Counted from the first letter of the stretch, positions 17,744-26,506 are shown. The stretch: DNA of 30,839 nt from JBBQUP01 sp038212305 (GCA_038212305.1 JBBQUP010000032.1:1-30839); one strand, 5' to 3'. Notes: generated from the sequence alone by a model not told the origin. Numbers and translations are program-made.

Positions 17744-18568
17744 ATGAAAACACACATGCGCTTATCTACGTTAATATTTTTTGCAGTGATTGGGTTTCTA
17801 TTTTTTCCTTCAAAAACAAATGCTCAAACCAATGGCACACTAACATTTACATTTACTCAAAATATTCCTATAACATCCACTAAAAATTTAATAGCGGTTT
17901 GGGTAGAAGATAATTCGGGTGCATTTATAAAAACCAAACTAAAGTACTGCTCCTCCGGAAATATTGATCACTTAACCACTTGGGCTAACAAATCAGGTCA
18001 AAACGTTGTTGATGCAATTAGTGGCGCTACGCTAACCGCATCAACCTCACCAACTGCTTTTGGTGTAAAAACCGCAGTATGGGATGGTAAAAATGTATCG
18101 AATGTAACCGTTGGAGATGGAACATACAAAGTATTTGTTGAAACGGCTTGGGGAAGTCCAAATCCTGCATCAGGGCAACACAACGACATCATCAGCTTCT
18201 CATTCACCAAAGGTTCGAGTGCCGTACACTTAACTCCTGCAGGAAATACTAATTTCAACAACATTACTTTAGATTGGATTCCATTGGCAACCGCAATAAA
18301 CCTAGAAACAATAAATGGCTTTGTATCAGTATATCCAACCCTATCAAATGGGAATGTTCGAGTAAATTTTAAACAATTATCAATTGTTTAAAGAATTTTG
18401 GTTGAGAATATTTATGGGGAAGTTGTATTTCAAAAAACATACAATAAATCTATGTCTGGCGAAGAATTACTAAACCTTCAAAACCTATACGATGGAATTT
18501 ATTTTATAGAGGTGCTTTTTAAAGATAATATAAGTCAATATAAATCGAAAGTAATATTGAAAAAATAG
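17744..18568 (+). pseudogene. DUF2271 protein with type IX sorting domain, interrupted by in-frame TAA
   Basis: The first 215 codons encode a signal peptide (ending near TNAQ), then a DUF2271-like domain (LTFTFTQNIP, NLIAVWVEDNSGAFIKT, AVWDGKNVSN, DGTYKVFVETAWG). From about residue 190 a type IX secretion sorting domain begins (VSVYPTLSNGNVRVNF). Translation meets TAA at 18389-18391, but the same frame continues for 58 codons to TAG (18566-18568) with the rest of that domain: ILVENIYGEVVFQKTY, LLNLQNLYDGIYFIEV, and a Lys-rich end VILKK. A terminator follows the second stop. An intact gene would encode about 274 residues. One T-for-A change of a Lys codon would explain it. As read, the protein would be made without a complete sorting signal, or the gene is inactive. 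Confidence 0.85.
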
Positions 18569-18586
18569 AGATAATTCATACAATTC

Positions 18587-18634
18587 AACGGACAATTCAG
18601 CTAAAGAAAATAACTGAAATGCCCGTTTTTTTAT
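18587..18634 (+). terminator. Terminator after the DUF2271 gene
   Basis: AACGG (18587-18591) pairs with CCGTT (18623-18627), and TTCAG (18596-18600) with CTGAA (18614-18618), followed by a run of T. It sits about 20 bp after the second, distal stop of the interrupted gene and reaches the end of the convergent DUF4922 gene. Confidence 0.6.
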
Positions 18635-19587
18635 AGATTTAAAACGTCATAACTATTTGCAAAATCCAATAACAAACGTTCAATTTCATCGTCACTCCAA
18701 GTCACTTCGCTAAATATTTCCGCAACTATTTCAATCGTTAATTTATTGAAATCTTCCAATCGAGGAATTACTAAAACACCACTTAAATCAATGGCAGCAG
18801 GACTGATAACTAACTTGTTATCAGACTCTAAATAGTAATGATGTGATCGATGCTTTTTTCGTGGGATGACATGAATGACATATCGATTATCAGCGAGATA
18901 GCAGAGTACATTTAGTTTCGGCTCCAATTGATTCCCATCTTTATTAAAACAAGCAAAAAATTTATTGAATCCATCAACTAAATCGTTAATTGATTCGCTC
19001 CATAAAGACAAAATACCTCTTGAATAACCTCGCCACGAAGAGACAGCAAAACCTTGTAAATCAAACACATTGGCTTGCCATTTGCCATCAGTAAAATCCG
19101 AAACAATAGGTAGTGCATTTTTTGGCACAGCCTGAAAATGAACATGATCAGGAGCCGATGCACCACATTCGGGTCCATTATAAAAAACAACATAGCCCGG
19201 CAATTGGTTTGTACACAATAGCATGTCGTTTATTCGCGAAATAAGTCTTTGAGACTCATGAAAGACCGATGGAATGGTAAAATGCTTTTCGAATATGGGA
19301 TAAGGATTAACTAGAAGTTTATATCCTGGAATAATTCTATGTGACAACTGCTCAATGGGTAAATTCTCATCGCATAAAAAACAAGCGCGTTCTTTAATTG
19401 ATACTTCATCAACTTTAGCCGCAGTCGATCTAATTCGATGAGGGTTGAATTGAATCTGTATTTTCGAATCTTTTAAACTAATATCTTTGACGTGAATTGA
19501 TTCAAGGGCTTTATAATTATCATTCGCCATTGGCCAACCTATCAATTGTTGATAAAAAAACGTATCAATATGTATATCACTAATCAT
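18631..19587 (-). CDS. DUF4922 protein, HIT/GalT-like nucleotidyltransferase or phosphorylase
   Basis: A 318-residue cytoplasmic protein. The active-site-like segment GPECGASAPDHVHFQAVPK contains His148-x-His150-x-Gln152, the HxHxQ signature shared by galactose-1-phosphate uridylyltransferase, Ap4A phosphorylase and plant GDP-L-galactose phosphorylase. Upstream are a CFLC pair (Cys69, Cys72), which could bind zinc, and LLVNPYPIFEKHFTIPS, which resembles the family's substrate-binding strand. So a nucleotide-sugar phosphorylase, nucleotidyltransferase or dinucleotide phosphorylase activity is likely; the substrate is unknown. It follows the tandem glycosyltransferase gene by 46 bp on the same strand, so the two are probably co-transcribed, which favours a sugar-related substrate. 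Confidence 0.82.
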   Translation of the reverse strand: MISDIHIDTFFYQQLIGWPMANDNYKALESIHVKDISLKDSKIQIQFNPHRIRSTAAKVDEVSIKERACFLCDENLPIEQLSHRIIPGYKLLVNPYPIFEKHFTIPSVFHESQRLISRINDMLLCTNQLPGYVVFYNGPECGASAPDHVHFQAVPKNALPIVSDFTDGKWQANVFDLQGFAVSSWRGYSRGILSLWSESINDLVDGFNKFFACFNKDGNQLEPKLNVLCYLADNRYVIHVIPRKKHRSHHYYLESDNKLVISPAAIDLSGVLVIPRLEDFNKLTIEIVAEIFSEVTWSDDEIERLLLDFANSYDVLNL

Positions 19588-19633
19588 TGGCTAAAAATAA
19601 GTTCAGTAGTTGTTAAATCCGTTACATAATTCA

Positions 19634-21103
19634 TTAAACTGGTTGTCCTCTTTTCACATATAACAAACGAGCATACAACTCTAAAGTTCGAATCTTATCT
19701 TTATAATGATTGTGTTTATTCATTTTTTCTATATCCAAAGCCGCATCGGAATTATCCTCCCATCGTCGGCATAAATACAATGCCTTATAAATCCTTCCTA
19801 TCTGATAATGCCTGCTAATTGCCAATCCAATGGCATAATCTTCACCATAACTCACGTTTGGCACTTGAATACTTCTCAACACAGGCGTATAAAAGGCGCG
19901 CGGAGCACCCAATCCATTTATGCGCAATGCATTGTTTCGTCCATTTTCAGGCGTCCACTCTTTGTGATCGATTAGCCCAGGCGGAATTGGATTCAAATTA
20001 CCATCAACCATTTGATACGAGCCAACAACCATGGCACATTTTTGCTCATAAAATGCACTCACGATCTGTTCAACAACTGTTTCATCGATGTACAAATCAT
20101 CACTATCCAGCTGAATTGAAAATTTACCGCACAATGGATGATTAATTGCCTCATTCCAACAACCGCCAATTCCTAAATCAGAACGATTAGGGATAATATG
20201 TATGACACGATTATCGTTTTTTGCATAGGATTGAAGCAATTCGGTGGTTCCATCGGTTGAATGATTATCAACAATAATTAAATTAAATGGAAAAGAAACT
20301 TTCTGCTTTAACACAGAATCAATAGCATCTTTAAGCGTTCGAATCCGGTTCTTCACAGGTATGATAACTGAGGCTTCAACCGGAAAATCAATGGACTTAA
20401 AGCTGATGGACTTAAAATTTGGTTTTAACCAACCATTAATGGCTTTTAAATGATTGGTGCATGCTTTTTCCATCTCAATTTGTCGAGTTCGATTGCGAGG
20501 ATCAACATAATCAAACATTTTTTCACCCGATTGGCGTAAATCTTCTTCAACAACGGTATATAAAAATTCAGGAATCGCAATTACCCTATCTTTCCGCGAA
20601 AGCCTCAACCGTAAATCATATAACCCAGCATGGTCGAATGATTCGTCCATATCAGCAACCACCTCCTTGAAAAAATCGGAACGAATAAACAAAAGAGCTC
20701 CAAAATCAAAATCATCGCGCAAACTACCTTCCTGATAATCAATAACTGGATGTGATTGAATGACAGTTGATTTATCATCATAAAAATGGCTGTAAACGAT
20801 GGATGACTGCGTATCGGTTGCAATTTGCAAAAATCGCTTTAAAGTATTTTGCCCTAATTTAACTGAATGAATAGATGTATTGATTAACAAATATGGCGTT
20901 GATAATTTGGATGATAATCGTTTTAAAGCATCCGTAGAAAAAAATCCTTTTTCACTTCCCAACGCTACAACTTCTGAATCACATTTATTAGATCCGGGAA
21001 TATAAACATCAGAAACAAATGAATTATTTGCAAACTCATGGATATTACTTTCTATATTGCCACTATAAGAACAATTGAGATAACAAGTTATTTGACTTTC
21101 CAT
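19634..21103 (-). CDS. Two-module glycosyltransferase, C-terminal GT2
   Basis: A 489-residue protein without a signal peptide or clear membrane segment. The C-terminal module (about 243-470) is a canonical GT2 fold: SVIIPVKNRIRTLKDAIDSVL, FNLIIVDNHSTDGT, the metal-binding DSDD (333-336) and a GEDY motif (420-423) likely to supply the catalytic base. The N-terminal module (about 1-230) has GT-A-like features (DFDFGALLFIRSDFF, HAGLYDLRLRLSRKDR) but no clear DxD, so it may be a degenerate or acceptor-binding copy. Donor and acceptor cannot be told. It is first in a probable two-gene unit with the DUF4922 gene and is divergent from murQ, 163 bp apart. Confidence 0.85.
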   Translation of the reverse strand: MESQITCYLNCSYSGNIESNIHEFANNSFVSDVYIPGSNKCDSEVVALGSEKGFFSTDALKRLSSKLSTPYLLINTSIHSVKLGQNTLKRFLQIATDTQSSIVYSHFYDDKSTVIQSHPVIDYQEGSLRDDFDFGALLFIRSDFFKEVVADMDESFDHAGLYDLRLRLSRKDRVIAIPEFLYTVVEEDLRQSGEKMFDYVDPRNRTRQIEMEKACTNHLKAINGWLKPNFKSISFKSIDFPVEASVIIPVKNRIRTLKDAIDSVLKQKVSFPFNLIIVDNHSTDGTTELLQSYAKNDNRVIHIIPNRSDLGIGGCWNEAINHPLCGKFSIQLDSDDLYIDETVVEQIVSAFYEQKCAMVVGSYQMVDGNLNPIPPGLIDHKEWTPENGRNNALRINGLGAPRAFYTPVLRSIQVPNVSYGEDYAIGLAISRHYQIGRIYKALYLCRRWEDNSDAALDIEKMNKHNHYKDKIRTLELYARLLYVKRGQPV

Positions 21104-21146
21104 TAAATGCTATATTATCTTGATAAAAACAGTTTAATTATTAGAA

Positions 21147-21154
21147 CAAAAATA
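21147..21154 (-). promoter_or_regulatory. Candidate -7 box of the glycosyltransferase-DUF4922 unit
   Basis: The minus strand reads TATTTTTG, a full TAnnTTTG match, 43 bases before the ATG. No clear -33 box was seen. Confidence 0.4.
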
Positions 21155-21221
21155 GACAAAACACATTGGTTATACTGAATTGATCGTTAATATTTGAAAA
21201 TATTAATTGCTATTAATTTTC

Positions 21222-21229
21222 TAATTTTG
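21222..21229 (+). promoter_or_regulatory. Candidate -7 box of murQ
   Basis: TAATTTTG matches TAnnTTTG. A TTTG at 21193-21196 is 25 bases upstream, longer than the usual spacing. Confidence 0.45.
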
Positions 21230-21266
21230 TTTAACACTTCAATACAAAAACAAGCGTTTAAATGCT

Positions 21267-22106
21267 ATGCCATCATTTAATAAATATACGAATCGAGCTT
21301 TAAAACCGACAGAGCAATCATCGTACTATAAAAACTTAGCATCGATGACAGTTACGGAAATTCTCGAAGCCATGAATAGCGAAGATGCCAAGATACATCT
21401 TGCTGTTAATCAGTCCATCCCACAAATAAACGCTTTTATTAATCAACTCATAGAAAACATACTAAATGGAGGACGACTTTTTTACGTTGGCTCTGGCACA
21501 AGTGGACGATTAGGGATTTTGGATGCTTCGGAAATTCCACCAACATTTGGGATTGAAAAGGGATTAATTATTGGAATAATTGCAGGAGGTGATTTGGCCA
21601 TAAAACAAGCAGTTGAGAATGCGGAAGATGATACCAACCAAGCCTGGGAGGATATAAAGCCTTATAATGTCAATCCTATCGACACTATTTTAGGATTAGC
21701 AGCATCGGGCTCTACACCCTATGTTCTTGGTGCTCTAAAATCAGCAAACTCATTTGGATGCACAACTGGTTGTATTACCTGCAATCCAGATACTTCAATG
21801 GCACAAATAAGTCAATTTCCCATTGAAGTTTTTACAGGTCCTGAATTTGTGACCGGAAGCACACGTTTGAAAGCCGCCACAGCTCAAAAAATGGTGTTGA
21901 ACATGATTTCTACAACCACCATGGTTAAACTAGGACGAGTTCGTGGAAATAAAATGGTCAACATGCAATTAACCAATCAAAAACTTATTGAACGAGCAGT
22001 ACGAATTTTAAAAGATGAGCTAAACATTGAACCAACCGAAGCAAAAGAGTTGTTAAAACAATTTGGTTCAGTAAATAATGTACTTAATTCGTTTAAAAAC
22101 CAATAA
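21267..22106 (+). CDS. murQ: N-acetylmuramic acid 6-phosphate etherase
   Basis: A 279-residue SIS-domain enzyme that removes the D-lactyl ether from MurNAc 6-phosphate to give GlcNAc 6-phosphate, the key cytoplasmic step in recycling or eating bacterial wall sugar. Motifs: the sugar-phosphate loop YVGSGTSGRLGILDASEIPPTFG with Glu89 at the catalytic position, AGGDLAIKQAVENAEDD, LAASGSTPYVLGAL, and GPEFVTGSTRLKAATAQKMVLNMISTTTMVKLGRVRGNKMVNM. Length is normal. A second ATG two codons upstream (21261) is out of frame, so the chosen start stands. It is divergent from the glycosyltransferase-DUF4922 pair. No MurNAc kinase gene (murK or anmK) is seen in the window. Confidence 0.97.
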   Translation: MPSFNKYTNRALKPTEQSSYYKNLASMTVTEILEAMNSEDAKIHLAVNQSIPQINAFINQLIENILNGGRLFYVGSGTSGRLGILDASEIPPTFGIEKGLIIGIIAGGDLAIKQAVENAEDDTNQAWEDIKPYNVNPIDTILGLAASGSTPYVLGALKSANSFGCTTGCITCNPDTSMAQISQFPIEVFTGPEFVTGSTRLKAATAQKMVLNMISTTTMVKLGRVRGNKMVNMQLTNQKLIERAVRILKDELNIEPTEAKELLKQFGSVNNVLNSFKNQ

Positions 22107-22164
22107 AAATCATCTTCATTTTTCAATTGATGACAAAACTGTTATGATATTTAAATAAGTGATG

Positions 22165-22172
22165 TATTTTTG
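22165..22172 (+). promoter_or_regulatory. Candidate -7 box of yebC
   Basis: TATTTTTG matches TAnnTTTG, 54 bases before the yebC ATG at 22227. It overlaps a TTG codon at 22170 that could open a longer frame, which makes that upstream start unlikely. Confidence 0.5.
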
Positions 22173-22226
22173 CAAGTGATTTTTAAAATCTCAAATAATA
22201 AAATTAAAACAAATAAAGCAGAATAT

Positions 22227-22952
22227 ATGGGACGCGCGTTTGAATACAGGAAAGCCCGCAAGATGAAACGCTGGGGCAGCATGGCCAAAACATTTACCAA
22301 AATTGGTCTGGAAGTAATGATGGCTGTCAAAGAAGCTGGCCCCGATCCACATTCAAATTCGCGTTTACGAATTTTGATGCAGAATGCAAAAGCTGCTAAC
22401 ATGCCCAAAGAGAATATCGAGCGGGCAATAAAAAAGGCAACTTCAAAGGATCAATCGAACTACACCGAAATTGTTTACGAAGGATATGGCCCTTTTGGCA
22501 TTGCGATCTTGGTAGAAACGGCAACCGACAACTCGACTCGCACAGTTAGCAATGTGCGCAGTTATTTCAACAAATTTGGCGGTTCATTAGGCACATCGGG
22601 TTGCGTTGAATATATGTTCGAACATAAATGTGTGTTTAAAGTAAAACCTAAAGAAAGTATTGATCTGGAGGAACTTGAACTGGAAATGATTGACTTAGGT
22701 GTTCAGGAAATTTTCGCCGAAGATGAGGAGGTTATAATTTATGCAGGATTTGAAGGTTTTGGCCCAATTCAAAAATATCTTGAGGACAATGCATTCGAAA
22801 TTGTAAGTGCTGAATTTGAAAGAATTCCTGAGGACACCAAAGAGCTAACTGCCGAACAAATAGAAAAATTAGATAAACTCCTTGCGCGATTTGAAGAGGA
22901 CGATGATGTAACAAACGTTTATCACAACATGAAGGACAGTTCAGAAGAGTAA
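22227..22952 (+). CDS. yebC: YebC/PmpR-family regulatory or translation-associated protein
   Basis: A 241-residue protein matching the YebC/PmpR family (TACO1-like). The N-terminus GRAFEYRKARKMKRWGSMAKTFTKIG is the Bacteroidota version of the usual GHSKWANI start; DPHSNSRLRILMQNAKAANMPKENIERAIKKA and IVYEGYGPFGIAILVE follow, with an acidic C-terminal tail (FEEDDDVTNVYHNM). Members were described as DNA-binding regulators, and more recent work links the family to relief of ribosome stalling. The start at 22227 matches the family N-terminus; the frame is open for 19 more codons upstream but without homology. A terminator follows 20 bp after the stop. Confidence 0.95.
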   Translation: MGRAFEYRKARKMKRWGSMAKTFTKIGLEVMMAVKEAGPDPHSNSRLRILMQNAKAANMPKENIERAIKKATSKDQSNYTEIVYEGYGPFGIAILVETATDNSTRTVSNVRSYFNKFGGSLGTSGCVEYMFEHKCVFKVKPKESIDLEELELEMIDLGVQEIFAEDEEVIIYAGFEGFGPIQKYLEDNAFEIVSAEFERIPEDTKELTAEQIEKLDKLLARFEEDDDVTNVYHNMKDSSEE

Positions 22953-22971
22953 TATATCGTTAAAAACATTT

Positions 22972-23012
22972 AAGGCCATTGTATTGTTAATTAATTCGAT
23001 GGCCTTTTTTTG
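22972..23012 (+). terminator. Rho-independent terminator of yebC
   Basis: AAGGCCAT (22972-22979) and ATGGCCTT (22999-23006) form a perfect stem, followed by a run of T to 23011. Confidence 0.85.
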
Positions 23013-23030
23013 TTCTTAACCTTTATTGCT

Positions 23031-24452
23031 ATGAAGCATCAATTTTTCGCTTTTATTATTGGCATGTTTTGTTCTATCGCCTTCATAAACTGCCAAACGA
23101 CCGAAACCAAATCAACCTCACTTATTTCGGAAGAAATAAATTCACATGCAGCCGCTCCTTTGTATAAAACCTATTGCGCCACATGCCATGGGCAAAACTT
23201 AGAACGATTTGCCGGGTATCAAATGCAATTCGGAAATACGAAAACCGAATTGATTAAAACCATTAAAGAAGGACGTTTAACGGTTGGCATGCCAGCTTTT
23301 GCTGGTGCCCTATCCGACTCAGAAATTACACAGCTATCAGATCTGGTTCTTATTGGGAACAAGCTATCTGTAGCGGATGAAAATAAATTTTCATCCGTAA
23401 TTAAATCAGATGAACTCTCTTTTGCCATTGACACAGTAATAGGTGGTTTGGATGTACCTTGGGGAATGACTTTTTTGCCTACTGGAGATTTGCTTATCAC
23501 CGAACGTTCTGGCAAATTACTTCGGTACAGAGATGGTAAAAAGCAAGCAACTATTGCAGGATTGCCAACTGATATTTTTGTTCAGGGGCAAGGTGGGTTG
23601 CTCGATATTGAACTTCATCCAGATTACCTTTCAAATAACTGGATTTACATCACCTACTCAAAACAATCGGCACAAGCCAATAGTATTGGCAATACTGCGG
23701 TTATTAGAGCAAAGCTGGTGAACGACCAATTAACTGAAACGCAACTGCTGTTTTATGGCGAGCCGCAAACAAATAAAGGACAACACTTTGGATCTAGAAT
23801 TGTTTTCGACAATGAAAACCATATATATTTTTCTGTTGGAGAAAGAGGTGAACAAACAAACGCTCAACTATTAACCAACGACAACGGGAAAGTTCACCGA
23901 TTAAACGATGATGGTTCTGTTCCATCAGATAATCCGTTTATTAACCAACCAAACGCCCGTAAAACAATATACAGTTATGGTCATCGTAACATACAAGGTA
24001 TAGCTTACGATAAGGTGAAAAATATTTTATGGACAAATGAACACGGGCCTAAAGGAGGCGATGAGTTGAACATTGATGTAAAAGGCAAAAACTATGGATG
24101 GCCTGTGATTACTTATGGTATTAATTACAATGGCACCATAATTACCAACGAAACATCAAGACCAGACATGGAACAACCAGTGTATTTTTGGGTTCCATCT
24201 ATTGCGCCAAGCTCAATGCTACTAATCACAAGTAACAGATATCCTAAATGGAATGGAGACTTTTTGATTGGATCCTTAAGCTTTAAAAACCTCGAGCGAA
24301 TAAGAACAGAAGGAAGCAAAATGATAAAACGTGAAATTCTCCTCGAAAATGCAGGAAGAATTCGAAATGTTGTTCAGGGATTAGATGGCTACATTTATAT
24401 AGCAACTGAAAAACCGGGACGAATACTAAGAATAGTTCCATTGAATAATTGA
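23031..24452 (+). CDS. Cytochrome c-PQQ-dependent sugar (aldose) dehydrogenase fusion
   Basis: A 473-residue exported protein. Residues 1-20 are a signal sequence, with Cys21 in FINC as a possible lipidation site. A class I cytochrome c domain follows (about 44-112), with heme motif CATCH (49-53) and probable Met87 ligand in GMPAFAG. Residues from about 130 to the end form a six-bladed propeller of the GSDH / soluble aldose dehydrogenase family: VPWGMTFLPTGDLLITERSGKL, GQGGLLDIELHPDY, GQHFGSRIVF, YGHRNIQGIAYD, NEHGPKGGDELN, NYGWPVITYG. Members oxidise aldoses with PQQ; here electrons would pass directly to the fused heme. The start is ATG 23031; a TTG seven codons earlier lies inside the yebC terminator. 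The next gene starts 5 bp after the stop. Confidence 0.9.
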   Translation: MKHQFFAFIIGMFCSIAFINCQTTETKSTSLISEEINSHAAAPLYKTYCATCHGQNLERFAGYQMQFGNTKTELIKTIKEGRLTVGMPAFAGALSDSEITQLSDLVLIGNKLSVADENKFSSVIKSDELSFAIDTVIGGLDVPWGMTFLPTGDLLITERSGKLLRYRDGKKQATIAGLPTDIFVQGQGGLLDIELHPDYLSNNWIYITYSKQSAQANSIGNTAVIRAKLVNDQLTETQLLFYGEPQTNKGQHFGSRIVFDNENHIYFSVGERGEQTNAQLLTNDNGKVHRLNDDGSVPSDNPFINQPNARKTIYSYGHRNIQGIAYDKVKNILWTNEHGPKGGDELNIDVKGKNYGWPVITYGINYNGTIITNETSRPDMEQPVYFWVPSIAPSSMLLITSNRYPKWNGDFLIGSLSFKNLERIRTEGSKMIKREILLENAGRIRNVVQGLDGYIYIATEKPGRILRIVPLNN

Positions 24453-24457
24453 GTGCT

Positions 24458-26506
24458 ATGAAGTGGTCCGCCGGTATTTATTTGCTAGTACTTTGTAGTG
24501 CTTGGATAGACAATGGCTATATAAAAGCTCAAACAATCAAACCATTGTCTCAAATGACAGATTCGGTTTTGGTATTACCCGAAATAACTGTTTCATCACT
24601 GCAAACCACTACTAATGTGCCCGGATCGGTGTCCATATTAACTATCGACAGAGAAAACTCAACATCATCAATACATACGCTTGATCTTTTAAACAATATA
24701 CCCGGTATTTATATACAACAAGGAACACCAGGGACAAATCGTCTTATCATCAGAGGAGTTGGAAGCCGTTCGCCTTACTCATCCAACCGCATTAAAGTAT
24801 ATTTAAACAACATACCCTTAACCAGTGCCGATGGCATTAGTCAATTAGAAGAGTTCGACTTAACTATGGCCGAGAACATTACAGCCATAAAAGGCCCTAT
24901 GTCGGCAATTTACGGAGCCGGATTGGGTGGAATTATTAAGATAAATACATTTTCGACGCTTAAAAATGGAACATCCGGAATTTTAAATCATGAGCTTGGA
25001 AGTTTTAATTATCATTCAACCAGTTTAAATATTTCATCATACAAAAGCACAAAAAAATTTAACCTAATTGCCAATAGCACTTTATCAGATGGATACAGGC
25101 AAAACAGTTCATTTTCCAAACAATCTGTATTAAGCACCTTTCAGACTTCAAATTACTCAAATCATTTATCATTCACTTTATTAGCAACCGATTTAGTATC
25201 ATATATTCCTAGTTCGCTTAACGACACAACATTTTACAACCACCCGCAAATGGCCGCAGCAAATTGGGGAGCTGTTAAAGGTCGCGAAACACTTCAAAAG
25301 CTGCTCGCAGGCGCAGTATGGAAGCACCAATACAACTCGATGATTCAAAGTACAACCTCAGGTTATTTAACCTTGGAAGATAATTTTGAAGTAAGACCAT
25401 TTAATATTTGGGGAGGAACCCGACAGACATTTGGAACCAGAAACCAGCTTGCTATCAGCAAAAAAAGTAAATTATTTCAAATTGGATTTGATTACCAATT
25501 TGACACCTATGACTGGAAATTGTGGCAATCGATACAAGGAACCAAAGGCTCAGAAATTGGAAACTTTCATCAATTACGAAACACATATAATGGATTTATA
25601 TGGTATGAGTGGAACCCACTTAAAAGATTAAGATTCTCAACTGGAATTAACGTCAATCTCACGAAAATAGAATTTCAAAACTCACCTCAATCTCCGCTAA
25701 TCATTAATTATTCCCCCATAACATCTCCACGCATAGGTATTAATTTCCTTTTGAAAAACAGCAACTTTTTATATGCAACAGCTGGTCATGGGTTTTCATT
25801 GCCAACATTAGAAGAATTGATGTTGCCCAATGGAAATTTAAACGCTGGCATTAAGCCCGAAGAAGGATATACATTTGAAATGGGTTGGCGCAATTCATTG
25901 TTTGGCAACAAAATTAATTATGACTTATGCTTATATTTAATGGAATTAAATAACTTACTAGTTACCAATCGGTTGATTGACGACAGCTTTATCACAACTA
26001 ATGCAGGATCAACCAAGCATAAAGGAATAGAGTTTTCGATCAACGGATTATTATTTGCTACGAAAAACACGTTTCCCGAAATTCGTTTCTCACACCAAAG
26101 CACTTACTCTATCAATAGATTTCATCATTTTACAACCAGCGGTACTGATTTTTTAGGAAATTCACTTCCAGGAATACCTGATTACATATCAAAAACTAGT
26201 TTAATATTAAAAAGTAAAAAAATTCAATCAAATATAGCGCTTTCAACAACTGGAGAACAATGGCTAAATGATTCAAACAATGCAAATACAGAAAGTTGGG
26301 TAAGAATAGATTTGCAAAACAATTTAACGGTGTACTCACATGCAGGAGTTGTTTTTTCCATTCAGGCCAATGTAAATAATCTTTTGAATAAAAATTATGC
26401 TGCAATGGTGGTGGTCAATGCACCTTCCTTTAATAATCATCTTCCCAGATATTTCTACCCATCGTTACCGAGGACTTATGCAATTGGAATAAAAATGAGA
26501 TACTAA
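24458..26506 (+). CDS. TonB-dependent outer-membrane receptor
   Basis: A 682-residue receptor. Residues 1-25 are a signal peptide, with likely cleavage after KAQ. The plug domain follows (about 45-165): SVSILTIDRENSTSSIHTLDLLNNIPGIYIQQ, NRLIIRGVGSRSPYSSNRIKVYLNNIPL, IKGPMSAIYGAGLGGIIKINT. The rest is a barrel of alternating beta strands ending PRTYAIGIKMRY with a C-terminal aromatic. It has no carboxypeptidase-like N-terminal extension and no SusD partner, unlike glycan importers of polysaccharide loci. It starts 5 bp after the PQQ-type dehydrogenase gene and is probably co-transcribed with it, which makes uptake of PQQ, or of the dehydrogenase's sugar substrate, a reasonable idea. The start at ATG 24458 is preferred over the TTG at 24449. 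Confidence 0.93.
   Translation: MKWSAGIYLLVLCSAWIDNGYIKAQTIKPLSQMTDSVLVLPEITVSSLQTTTNVPGSVSILTIDRENSTSSIHTLDLLNNIPGIYIQQGTPGTNRLIIRGVGSRSPYSSNRIKVYLNNIPLTSADGISQLEEFDLTMAENITAIKGPMSAIYGAGLGGIIKINTFSTLKNGTSGILNHELGSFNYHSTSLNISSYKSTKKFNLIANSTLSDGYRQNSSFSKQSVLSTFQTSNYSNHLSFTLLATDLVSYIPSSLNDTTFYNHPQMAAANWGAVKGRETLQKLLAGAVWKHQYNSMIQSTTSGYLTLEDNFEVRPFNIWGGTRQTFGTRNQLAISKKSKLFQIGFDYQFDTYDWKLWQSIQGTKGSEIGNFHQLRNTYNGFIWYEWNPLKRLRFSTGINVNLTKIEFQNSPQSPLIINYSPITSPRIGINFLLKNSNFLYATAGHGFSLPTLEELMLPNGNLNAGIKPEEGYTFEMGWRNSLFGNKINYDLCLYLMELNNLLVTNRLIDDSFITTNAGSTKHKGIEFSINGLLFATKNTFPEIRFSHQSTYSINRFHHFTTSGTDFLGNSLPGIPDYISKTSLILKSKKIQSNIALSTTGEQWLNDSNNANTESWVRIDLQNNLTVYSHAGVVFSIQANVNNLLNKNYAAMVVVNAPSFNNHLPRYFYPSLPRTYAIGIKMRY

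Noticed and set aside
19819..20145. A 108-residue frame opposite the glycosyltransferase
   Set aside because: Antisense to the conserved GT2 module, with no start signals or family features.
22170..22226. A TTG start giving yebC 19 extra residues
   Set aside because: The extra residues have no YebC homology, the TTG overlaps a consensus -7 box, and the family N-terminus begins at ATG 22227.
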